Source: Hippophae tibetana
Lineage: Eukaryota > Streptophyta > Magnoliopsida > Rosales > Elaeagnaceae
DNA: 64,000 nucleotides
Direction: 5' to 3'
Assembly (NCBI GenBank): GCA_037013495.1
Contig: CM072809.1
Coordinates: forward strand, 12,807,001 to 12,871,000
The notes below the pieces were generated by a model, which was given only the letters and a program-made list of their open reading frames with translations, did no database searches and was not told where the DNA came from. Both the position numbers and the translations under genes were made by a program. Each line of letters starts with the position of its first letter. Within the stretch, counting starts at the first letter, position 1. Shown in pieces: positions 39,280 through 49,500 of this stretch.

Positions 39280-40840
39280 TTGCAACCCAAGTTATTTCAA
39301 GAACTTTTTCATCCATAGCAACTCTTTACATGCTTCCATTGATGTTATAAAATCTGCTTCGGTAGTGGACAGTGTAACACATTTTTGTAACTTTGATTTC
39401 CATGACACAACTTCCCCTGCAAATGTAATCAAGTAACATGAAGTAGATTTTTTGGAATCCACATCACCAGCCATATCTGCATCTGTGTATCCAACTAACA
39501 CAGGTTTGTCATTTCCAAAACATAGGCACATTTTGGAAGAACCTCGAAGATACCTGAAAATCCATTTCACTACAGCCTAATGTTCCTTTCCAGGATTTGA
39601 AAGGAATCTACTAACAATTCCAACTACATGAGTGATATCTGGCCGTGTACAAACCATGGCATACATTAAACTTCCAACTGCTGAAGCATATGGAACCTCT
39701 TCCATCTCTTCCTTCTCTTCGTCTGTAGAAGGGCTCTGCTTAGAACTTAGCTTAAAATGATTAACAAGAGGACAACTAATTGCTTTAGCCTTATCCATAT
39801 GAAATCTTTGAAGTACTTTCTAAATGTACTTCTCCTGTGACAACCATAATTTCTTGGCGCCTCTGTCTCTAATAATAGTCATGCTAAGAATCTGTTTTGT
39901 TGGCCCCAAGTCTTTCATGGCAAAAGACTTACTCAACCGCGTTTCCAAGTTGTTGATTCTAAAAATATTTCGGCCAACAATCAACATATCATCCACATAA
40001 AGCAAAAGAATAATGAAATCATCATCAGAGAATTTCTGCACAAAAACACAATGGTCTGAAGTAGTCTTTTTGTAACCTTGCTCCCCCATAACAGACTCAA
40101 ACTTCTTGTACCATTGTCTTGGTGCCTGTTTTAAGACGTAGAGACTTTTCTTCAATTTGCAGACATAATCTTCTTTTCCCTTTTGCTGAAAACCCTCTGG
40201 TTGCTCCATGTATATCTCTTCTTCCAAGTCACCATGTAGGAAGACAGTTTTGACATTCATTTGCTCAACCTCCAAGTCAAGACTTGACGCTAACTCTAGC
40301 ACAATACGAATGGATGTCATTTTTACAACTGGAGAGAAAATCTCATCAAAGTCAACACCTTTTCTTTGGCTGAATCCTTTGACAACCAGTCTGGCTTTGT
40401 GTCGCGGACTGGAATTGTGTCCTTCATGCTTCACCCTGAACACCCATTTATTTTTCAAGGCCTTCTTCCCTTTGGGAAATTTCATTAGCTCAAATGTTTT
40501 GTTCTCATGCAAGGACTTTATCTCATCTTGCATGGCTTCAATCCATTTTTTTTTTGGATTCGTCATCCATGGCCTCTTCATAATTTTTAGGTTCTCCCCC
40601 ATAAGTGAAAGTTACATACTCATTTGGAGGATATGAGATAGAGGGTCGTCTCACTCTATCACTTCTTCTCAGTGGAACATGAGAAGTCGCAGGTGTTGGC
40701 ACTTGATAATGAACATCATCATTTCCCTCATGTTCAGAACCAACTTCTAGGGGAGCATCATCTTCATCAGGTGGATAAACCTGGTCTTCATATCCAACTT
40801 GTCTTGGCACTGATGTTAGAGGAATTAATTCCAAATTCGA
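39280..40840 (-). pseudogene. Copia reverse transcriptase and RNase H region, interrupted
   Basis: The piece 39820-40602 carries the RT_copia domain: WIEAMQDEIKSLHENKTFEL, KARLVVKGFSQRKGVDFDEI, and LLLYVDDMLIVG with the YVDD pair intact. The upstream catalytic position normally Asp (MDVKTAFLHG in the family) is Asn here (MNVKTVFLHG). The RNase H part lies at 39292-39570 (VGYTDADMAGDVDSKKSTSC and ALSTTEAD-like TLSTTEAD). Stop codons separate it from the connection region at 39577-39798 and from RT. A linker with acidic and Ser/Pro stretches is at 40538-40834, in a different frame. Not able to make an active enzyme. Confidence 0.9.
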
Positions 40841-40971
40841 TGAGTCACCTTGGAATTAGGAACATCTTTCTTCATTTTGATAATATCTTCAATGGTCTCA
40901 TCTTCAACAAATACAACATCACTGCTCCTGACAAGTCTCTTTGCAATCGGATCGTAAAATCTATAGCCAAA

Positions 40972-42462
40972 TTAATCTTGACCATAGCCAATAAAAATAC
41001 ACTGTCTTGTTTTGGCATCAAGTTTGGATCTCTCATCCTTGGGGATATGAACAAATGCTTTGCAACCAAACACTCGTAGATGATCATAGGAAACATCTTT
41101 TCCTGACCACACTTTATCTAGAACATCCATCTTGAGAGGAGTACAAGGTGAAAGGTTCAACACATGTGCAACTGTGAGTAAGGTTTCACCCCAAAATGTT
41201 TTAGGCAACTTTGCATGTGAGAGTAGACATCTGAATCTCTCCATCAAAGTTCTGTTCATCCTCTTAGCTAAGCCATTCAACTGCGGTGTCTTTGGAGGTG
41301 TCATCTGATGCCGAATACCATGTTTTTTGCAATAAGCATGGAAAGGTCCTATGTATTCTCCACCATTGTCTGTCTGGATGCACTTTAACTTCTTTCCAGT
41401 CTGTCTCTCAACCGAGGCATGAAATTCTTTGAAGTTATCTAGCACCTGATCCTTTGTCTTTAGAAGATATACCCACGTCTTCCTTGAATGATCATCAATG
41501 AAAGTCATAAAGTATTGAGCACCACCAAGTGACTTTGGCATTGGTCCACACAAATTTGAATGAATCAGATCTAAAATATTATTCATTCTGGAATGAGGGA
41601 AGCTCTTGAAAGCAACTCTGTTTTGATTTCCTACTAGACAATGAACACATTTCTCCAAATGTACTTCATCCATTCCAAACAATATCTTCTTTTTGGCTAG
41701 ACTTGTCAAACCTTTTTCACCCATGTGACTGAGTCTCTTATGCCATAACTCAACTGCACTATCTTTCTCTATGGAATTTACTATGTCGGTAGAGAGCTTC
41801 GCTTGTATTATATATAAAGTTGTATGCTTCTCACCTCTAGCCACTACTAAGGAGCCTTTTGTAAGTTTCCATTTTTCATAAATGAAGGAGCTGCAATATC
41901 CTTCATTTGCAAGTTTACGCACAGAGATCAAATTCAGGCGCATATTTGGAATATGCCTGACATTCTTCAGAAATATTCTGGTTCCGTTCTCTGTTTCCAA
42001 GCAAACATTTCCTCTGCCTACTACCTTTGACAAGCCTTCATTTCCCATTCTAACAACACCAAAACTTCCAGGTGTGTATGATGAGAAAAATTCTCTACGC
42101 GATGTAGCGTGAATTGTAGCATCACTATCAATCACCCAGCTGGTCTCGTGTGATGCAAGATTGACAAAATCTTCATCATAAACGATATTGAACTCGTCTT
42201 TGGTATTTGTTTGCTCGTCATCACTGTTGTCGTCTTTCTTCATTACTTTTCCTTTGTTCGTTTCTTGTTCATTCTTGAACACTCGACAAAATTTCTTAAT
42301 GTAACTCTTCCTCTTGCAGTGATGGCATTCAACATTGGCAAATTTGTTTGATTTGCCTCTGCTCTTTCTTCTGGGTTTTTGTTCTTTGTACAGTCTCCTT
42401 CCTCTAGACTCTGTGATAAAGGGCTTGTGCTTCTGAATCTCTTTCCTTGTTTTGTTTCTCAT
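40972..42462 (-). pseudogene. Copia gag C-terminus, zinc knuckle and integrase region
   Basis: This 496-codon open stretch holds a zinc knuckle remnant (CHHCKRKSYIKKFC, where the usual Gly-His is Ser-Tyr), a protease-like WVIDSDATIHAT block (the family usually has Gly where Asp is), a GAG_pre-integrase block (ELWHKRLSHMGEKGL) and the integrase core. In the core the first catalytic Asp is Asn (HSNLCGP), the second Asp is kept (QTDNGGEY) and the Glu is Lys (NGLAKRMNRT). It ends at a TAA where the family continues with Glu-Phe-Gly-Tyr. These changes would abolish zinc binding and strand transfer. Confidence 0.92.
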
Positions 42463-43012
42463 ATGAAAACAAGGCTTCTACAACAACTTCAAACTCCATC
42501 TTGTCTTTTGCATAAGTCAAAGTTGTTATGATATGATTATATGATGAGGGTAGTGATGCCAATAACATCACAACTTTCTCTTCATCGCCAAAACTCACAT
42601 TAAATCTTGCTAAGTGAGAAAGCTTGTTGTTGAAATTGCTAACATGTTGCATCATGCTCACATTATCTTCCTTCTTCATTTGATATAGCTCCTTTCACAA
42701 ATAAAATTTATTGGCAAGGTTCTTTGACATGTACATGTTTTCTAGAGTCTCCCATGTTTCTTTAGCAGTCTTGCAATTTTTTGATTCAATATTTTGCAAG
42801 ACATTGTCTGAGAGATTTAGACAGATTGTACTAGCTGCAATCTCATCTATTTCCTCCCATTGTTCCTCGGTGACGGTTGCTACCTTCTTTTCTTTTCCCA
42901 GCAACGCCATATGGATCTTCTGTTGAATGAGAACATCATTCATCCTCCTTTGCCATAAAGAGAAATTATTATTGCCATTAAATTTCTCAATATCTACCTT
43001 TTGACTTGACAT
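42404..43012 (-). pseudogene. Copia gag N-terminal region with in-frame stop
   Basis: The gag start is at 43012 (MSSQKVDIEKFNGNNNFSLW). The UBN2-type gag fold follows, with TWETLENMYMSKNLANKFYL, then a TGA at 42695-42697, then the same frame continues KELYQMKKEDNVSMMQHVSN to HRV at 42404, where it overlaps the next frame by a frameshift. It would be the nucleocapsid-forming protein of the element. Confidence 0.9.
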
Positions 43013-43134
43013 TTTTTTTCGCTATGTTTCTTTTTCTATAAATAAATGTGCCCTGGACCTAATAAAATCTTTTCTGATGTGGCAGATCAGTCTATGCTGC
43101 AACCACAGAGCATATTAAAAATTTTACTAGACCA

Positions 43135-43146
43135 GCTCTGATACCA
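43135..43146 (-). other. Primer-binding site of the copia element (initiator Met tRNA)
   Basis: On the minus strand TGGTATCAGAGC, two bases after the end of the 5' LTR, is complementary to the 3' end of plant initiator Met tRNA. Confidence 0.92.
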
Positions 43147-43148
43147 GT

Positions 43149-43676
43149 TGTTTGGCATAGCGGGTAAAAATAAAATGAATTCAACAGAGTAGAATAATAA
43201 CACCGGAAATTTAACGTGGTTCACCCTTTAATTTGGGCTAAGTCCACGGGACAAACTCCAAAATTATTTCTTCCACTAATAAAATTAATGGGTACAAAGT
43301 GAGAGGCAATACAACAAATTGAGATAAACCCAAAATAGTGTCACACAAGTGTTTCTCAAACTCACTATTTTGTCACTCCCCTTTTAGAAAAATATCCCAA
43401 TATTTTTCTAAGATATTCTCTCCCACTTTCTTACACATAACACTATTTTTCTTCAAAGGAAATTGTTCCTTTGGCTTTGCTTTGCTTCTCTTCTTGTTTT
43501 GGTGTGTTGATGTATCTTTAAGGCAAAGACATTGTCTATTTATAGGCAAAATTTCATATCAATGTTAGATACACCTAACATTTGTGGTTGCACCTACCAT
43601 TTGTAGTTGTGCCTACCATTTGTAGTTGTACCTACCATTTATGTTTTCTTCCTCTTAAATGTAGGAGGGACTTACA
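43149..43676 (-). repeat. 5' LTR of the copia element (right copy)
   Basis: 528 bp, TGTTTGG to CTTACA on the plus strand. It retains a TATTTATAGGC-like TATA region near 43539 on the plus strand reading and fewer minisatellite units than the left LTR. Confidence 0.95.
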
Positions 43677-43681
43677 AAACC
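43677..43681. other. Target-site duplication, right copy (AAACC)
   Basis: It matches the left copy at 38471-38475, and the F-box reading frame continues directly through it. Confidence 0.95.
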
Positions 43682-43770
43682 TTCCCTTTTACAGTATTTT
43701 TTCCTGCACTTGTTTTGCCTTTCCTGTTGTAGAGAGTCTTGTTCGAGTAAATGAAGGGTTACAATCTTGA

Positions 43771-46597
43771 CAAGAATGATGAATCTCATTGAAATGTTAA
43801 AAACTCTGTATCTACACTAGTCCACAGGAGGACCACATTCTTGTTCACAAAGTTACATTGGGTTACATAGCAACACCAAGGAACTTGGCTGTTATCTTTC
43901 CATTTAATATGTTTAACATTTAAAACATGATCATCTTTCCTGAGGTAAAGTTATTTACTTATTGGCTTATTTTTGACTCGGACTTGATGCATATATTTGT
44001 CATTACTCATTGATTTGAACATATTTGTCTATACATGTTGTTTTGAATTTATCTACAAGAAGCTTATGAATTGTCTTTTTTTATCAAAATATATTGAACT
44101 TTTTCTCGAGTGGGAATTCAGACATTCTATCTGTAAAGGAATAGTTACTGTTTAGCATCTATGCTTTCTCCTGCATTTCAAAATGTCTTGTAAGAACAGG
44201 ATTGTGCTTGTTCTTGTGTCGTATCTTCTCAAAATCTTAATTATGTAAATATTTAGAAGAATTTTACTAAAACATTCATATGTTAATAGTTATGAATATG
44301 ATGAAATTTAAATTTTTGTTTAATAAATTTTAAACAATAATAGATAAATTTATGAAAATTTTAAGAGAGAAAAAATTGAATTTATAAAAATAAAGGGGGA
44401 GAGATTTTAAAAATGATTATTCATAATGTAATTTTTAAAAAATAAATAGGGTTAAAAATTATGAAAGTATATTTATAATGTATGATTATTTTAGTTATAA
44501 AATTGTAGTTTTAAAAAGATTTAGATTTTATTTGATCCACATATGGATCCGTTCTGATCTGTCATAATCCAATGATATTATATGTGAATAATGATTTGAT
44601 TCGTTCCGAAAATAATCTATTTTGATCCGATCAGAATGGATCACATTGAACAAATATCCGTGGAGCTAGATTCAATGGATATTTTTTCCATCCTTAGTTT
44701 TACTATAACTAATTAATTTACTGTTGTGAAAAGTCTGGATCTACCTATACTAGGGCCTCAAGTTACATTTCAATGGTCTAAAGTTAGCAGGGAAATATTG
44801 GAATGGAGGTATTATGCAGAAATGATGTAGCTTCACTTATCTAGATTCCAGAGGAAGATAACAGTCTTTCTTTACCGAGTTAAATTTCTTCCGAGGGCAA
44901 CAAGTAGCAAAACTTGGAAACTTTTGTTCTATCTTTGCACATGGAGATCAGGTGACATTTTTTATCTATCAATTTATGTATTATTAATGGTTGACAAATA
45001 TGTACACATAAGATCTAATTTTTATGCAAGGGCTACCTCTTTAACTTTTTTTTGTTCATATGTTTGTCGTTGATAATATATATAATAACATATCAAAAAT
45101 ATCGTAAGAGAGTTGGCCTCTCGCATGTGTGGTGATGATTATTTAGAAAGTTTTAACTTGTCTTCGGTTATGGGCTTATTGTTGAACTGGATTGAGATTT
45201 GTATATATCTTTGTTATTGGTATTAATATAGTTGCCTAAACTTACTGCTTTAAGTTTGTCTGCACAAATCCAGTGACCAGGGTATAATTCCCCATGTTTT
45301 CAGTTTTATGATGACCTGTTTTGGCTTGATTATTTTTAGACGGGGAGTTTTACGTATTCGTCTTTCTAAAGGAGTTGTTAGCATGTTGCTTTCTGACTAT
45401 CAATCTCTCGTAAAGCAGGAGGATGTTCATTTTCGTGTCCTATTTCTATGAATATTTTCGATTTTGAATGGGCAATTGCTTTTTCGAAAATTAATGAGTT
45501 CTTTTATAATTTTCTGTTTTATTTATTCAGTTTCATTTTCTATCCTTTAGTAGTGTGTCCTTTGTTTTACTTGTTAAAATTACAATCGGAAAAAAAATTC
45601 ACATGTGTTCTCAAATCGGGTACAATAGGTGCTTTGATTTAAACTACGTACTTAAATTAACCTACTATTATACTTTTTGGTTATTTTTTGTTGTCATTTT
45701 TGAGACTTTTTCATTATCGAACATACACCAACCTTTTACTAGCATCCAAGTTTTTCTCCCAAAAACACTAGCAAAAAGTGACGAAAATGTTAAATAATGC
45801 AACAATAAGTTAGTTGAGATACACCCATTTCAAGTACGGTGGTTGATGTATCCAATTTATTAAAATAACGATATGTTACCGAAACGGTCTATGGTTACTT
45901 ATTCACATCTCTAGATAGTAGATACTTAAAATTTTCACTAAACTTATTCACATCTCTAGATGGTAGATACTCAAAATTTTCACTATTTGTTTTTTTGCCT
46001 TTGAAAAGACAAAATATGGCGAAGTTAATCCGGAACTTGGAAGCCGGTAATGCTCTCCATGGTCGTGATTCGATAGCACATTTCTTCCATAACCATCTTG
46101 ACAAAATTTATTTAATAATAATACACTTTTTTGGCTCTACTGTAATATTAAGTTACATTATGCCATACGCACAAATTTGCAATTAGCCTCTTTTTTTAAT
46201 AAATTATAGATTGCTTCTAAATTAGCCGACATGTATTATAAGTTTTTTCACCTTTGGTTTGCATTTAACAATATTAATCATGTCCATTTAAAACATCCAA
46301 AGAAAATAAACCAGATAAGAAACTGACCAACAACAAACCATCAAGGGCAATAACTACGTCCAAATTAGTTGCTGTTTTTGATCGAGAAGAAGACGGAAGC
46401 CAATACAAAAAAAAACAGACAAAATATTGTGTAAACGCTGATTAACTTTGATTTTAACATTCAAATGCAATCCGTGATAGCTTGGCCTTCAGTAATACCT
46501 CATCTGCTTCAATCTTTAGAATAAGTTGCATTACTTATCTCAAACCTTCAATGACTTAGTAAATCCCACTATTTGATATAAAATAAACCCACAGAAA
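43771..46597. other. Intergenic region between the F-box pseudogene and the SRK-rich gene
   Basis: No gene is supported. A stretch at about 44531-44700 with several GATCCG/CGGATC motifs ending in CCATCC resembles a hAT-MITE fragment. A perfect-period 45-bp tandem pair (ACTTATTCACATCTCTAGAT) is at 45897-45986. Mid-GC sequence at 44730-44960 could be old untranslated sequence. Confidence 0.5.
45897..45986. repeat. 45-bp tandem duplication
   Basis: Two adjacent copies starting ACTTATTCACATCTCTAGAT at 45897 and 45942, differing at about three positions. Confidence 0.85.
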
Positions 46598-49500
46598 TCA
46601 ATCAAAACTAGCATTCAAGAATTTAAGCAATTCATTTCTCTTGTTTTCTGCCATCTTGTCTTCCTTTGTCTTCTCAACTTTCAATAGAATCTACAAAAAG
46701 AAGTACAATATCATCAACTGTAATAATCTCTTTAACTCCACTCGGAAGATAGTGAACTTTTCCAGTAAATACTTCTACAAGATTAAAAACTAGCTAAACT
46801 AACGCTTACTTTTTTGCCAGAGACAGCACTGCGTCGAACACCGTCATCTTTATCACGCCCTAAAAACTGAACGAAGAGAATATGTTATAACAAGAGCTAT
46901 TCAAATCATGCTTTGCACGTTTTACAAATGTAGTGATAGAAAACTACTAGACAAGACAAGATTCTACGGTCTCTTGTAGTGGTTGCAATTGCAACCAACT
47001 ACATTGTGAAACAAACTTGTGAAGCATAGAAGAAGCTCTCAATCCTAAGGAGGCAAATAATAATATAAAAATATGCTTGAAAGGCTAGTAAATACATAAT
47101 GCAATCAAAACCTTCGAAAGTTGCACAGGGCTGCTGCTACTGCCATCCTGCTGCTTCTATATATTCTCCCATTGCCAGGACAAACCCAACCCAGAAACAT
47201 CATCCAAGGCAATCAAGCACCCAGTCATCATGTCACAGATCCCAGCTCCAATTTCAAAGAGCCAATACATAGGAAACACAGAAATTATTATAAACACCTC
47301 GGATATTAATAACACACACTAATTGCAAATACTAGTAATGCACAAGTGTGAATTTGTTAGCTACCACAAGGAAAGGTTCTTGTTTCTTGATACAATAAGA
47401 ATGCACGTGTGATAACATAGTACTTCTTAAAAAAAAATCCCACTCGCTCACTGATGAAAGAAAAGACAGTGTGTTCAAAAGTATTAAAAACACAAGTACT
47501 GAGGTCATAAGTCAAGCAGAACAAAATAGCAACCTACACAATCAATTCCAAAACACTATCCCCTTTTCATTTTTCTTTTTTTTCGATAGTGCTCAAGGAA
47601 AATCTTTTGATAACTGGAAGAATTAACTCAATCATGATTAAGTTTCCAACATGCTAAAGGGAATGGAAAAACAAAATAAAAGCAATCAAGTGTACTGGTC
47701 TATTACAATATTCAATATTGTACTTATAATAAGTATGAAAAGTTACAGCAGAGTAAATAAAATCCCAAGCAGACTTTTAAGCAAAGAATCAAATTGAAGC
47801 AAGAGAGCTGCAGCAAGAACATTGGCCTACCTCTTTCTCTTTATGCTTGTGCCGTTTGTGATGGCGACTCTTGCTTCTATCTTTTTCCTTGATCTAAAGA
47901 CAAAATGACATGATATTAATCCACAAAGAAAGTAAAAATATTGTGAAGTTAAGAAGAACAAATCATAAAACTAACACCTTTTTTCTTTCTTTCTTCTTGT
48001 GCCTCTTTGTTTCATGCTCACTGTATGAAGAAATATCATTTATACACCAAGCAACATAGGAGAAATGTGAGAACCATGCACTAGCTTTCTCTAAGAAAAT
48101 GTAAATGATGTTTCAAAATCCAAAAAACTCGCATGGTAAAGAGTCAAATTCCAGGTTTACAAAGAAAAAGAATGACAGCAAAACACCCATAGCATATCAA
48201 TCATGGGTAACAAAATCTAGAACATACAGGTGTTGTACTACTGGTTATAAGAATTACTCTCCCTGCTCAGTTCTGATGCACGTCAAATTTAAAGCTATCA
48301 ATATGTGCCATAAGGCAATGGTATCTCATTATTGACACTTCCTCATATTTGATGCTCCAGTACTCACCCTTTCAAATTCAAAATTTACATAATTTAAAAA
48401 TAACATGGTGTAGCAAGCAATATTTAGAAAACTCAATAGTCAATACACATAGAAGCAGCTAAATGATAATTGAAAACGTTCATACAAACAGTACGCACAG
48501 ATGCAATCGTTGCTCCACAAAACTAACTTAAAACTTATTAAACAAAACAAACATGCTCCTTCAAACTAACATGTTGGTTCCTAACTTTGGTCACAAGAGT
48601 GACCCTCACGACTTCCTTCTCCACTAACAGAAGTTATTGTTGTTAACCTCAACATTATAAATTTCAAGATGGAAAAAATTGACTAAAGGTGTGAAATTTC
48701 CATACATTGTGCGAACACAAAAATATTTGCCACAACCACCAGCATGTAAGCTTCATCTTTATGTCCCCAAAACTATATCTTATGTAGTTTCTATGCATAC
48801 CAGAGAGAATAAAAATGAAATTTTTGAGGCAAAAGCAACCAGCTTCCAAGTTTAGGATCCATACTAAGACCAAACAGAAGGAGAAGGAAATAAAGAAAAC
48901 AATTTTTAAGACCTTGCACTCTCATCTTTTAATTTCCCAAAGTTTTCACCTAAACAAACACATCATCATTCATTTGAGACTAATAGAACTATTAGAAAAA
49001 TTGCTAGTGTTAGGGTTCTTCTAGAGAGATATTAAAGAGAAGACAAATTCAAATCCTTCTTATTGATACTGAGGGGTAAATACAAATACATACTAGACAA
49101 GTATCACTATTACAATGATGAACACTCTCTTCGAGATGTCAGAGCTGATCTACATATGACAAAATTTTACAATGAAATACACAAGTCACTATTTCCAGAT
49201 GGTTACTAGATAAGAGAGCAAGTAACATTCACAAGGTCGCACACACCAGGTCACATAGTGCCAAGCATGATGACAAAACACCAAGTCTTGCCCATCAAGT
49301 CGTAAGCCATTGAGTGCCCAAGATCCACTATCATAACTGGATTGGCTGCTTCTCTAGACCAGATCGCTTACATACAGGTTGTCAAACATGCACGTATCAT
49401 TCACTATATGAACGAAGTACCTCAGGTCGCTAGCATCGCGAACCTGCCACTTAGATGATACCAAACATCAACTCCCATATTCTCTTAATTTTGTGAAATT

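Larger units (their letters stand above)
38476..43676 (-). mobile_element. Ty1/copia LTR retrotransposon, Tork/TNT1-like, 5.2 kb, non-functional
   Basis: It is bounded by two LTRs (536 and 528 bp, TG...CA) and a 5-bp target duplication. The coding strand is minus. Next to the 43-kb LTR is a primer-binding site complementary to initiator Met tRNA; next to the 38-kb LTR is a polypurine tract. The order gag, integrase, reverse transcriptase, RNase H is that of copia elements, and the gag start (VDIEKFNGNNNFSLWQRRM) resembles TNT1-type elements. By hand count the LTRs differ at roughly 25-30 of about 510 aligned positions, mostly transitions, so the insertion is not recent; at an assumed 1.3e-8 changes per site per year it would be about 2 million years old. 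Confidence 0.95.
37353..43770 (+). pseudogene. F-box (FBA/FBK-like) gene, frameshifted and split by a copia element
   Basis: F-box proteins are substrate adaptors of SCF ubiquitin ligases. The start ATG at 37353 leads into MATTGKKCSVY, a TAA stop (37386-37388), then PEELIA, the beginning of an F-box. A frame change follows inside the F-box, resuming as LPPESLVRFKCVSKSWCDLI (about 37405). The C-terminal associated domain continues (VSHCNGIICL, DILLWNPA), shifts frame near 37780 (LLIDILKLVYVGFGYDSVTN), and again near 38056 (EMILSFDMCSEEFHSIPLPD). At 38475 the gene is cut by a Ty1/copia insertion; the same frame resumes at 43677 after the duplicated AAACC and ends in VVESLVRVNEGLQS with TGA at 43768-43770. 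One stop, three frame changes and the insertion make it a pseudogene. Confidence 0.87.

Noticed and set aside
40208..41079. Plus-strand open frames of 142 and 135 codons
   Set aside because: They are antisense reads of the copia reverse transcriptase and linker, with no domain of their own.
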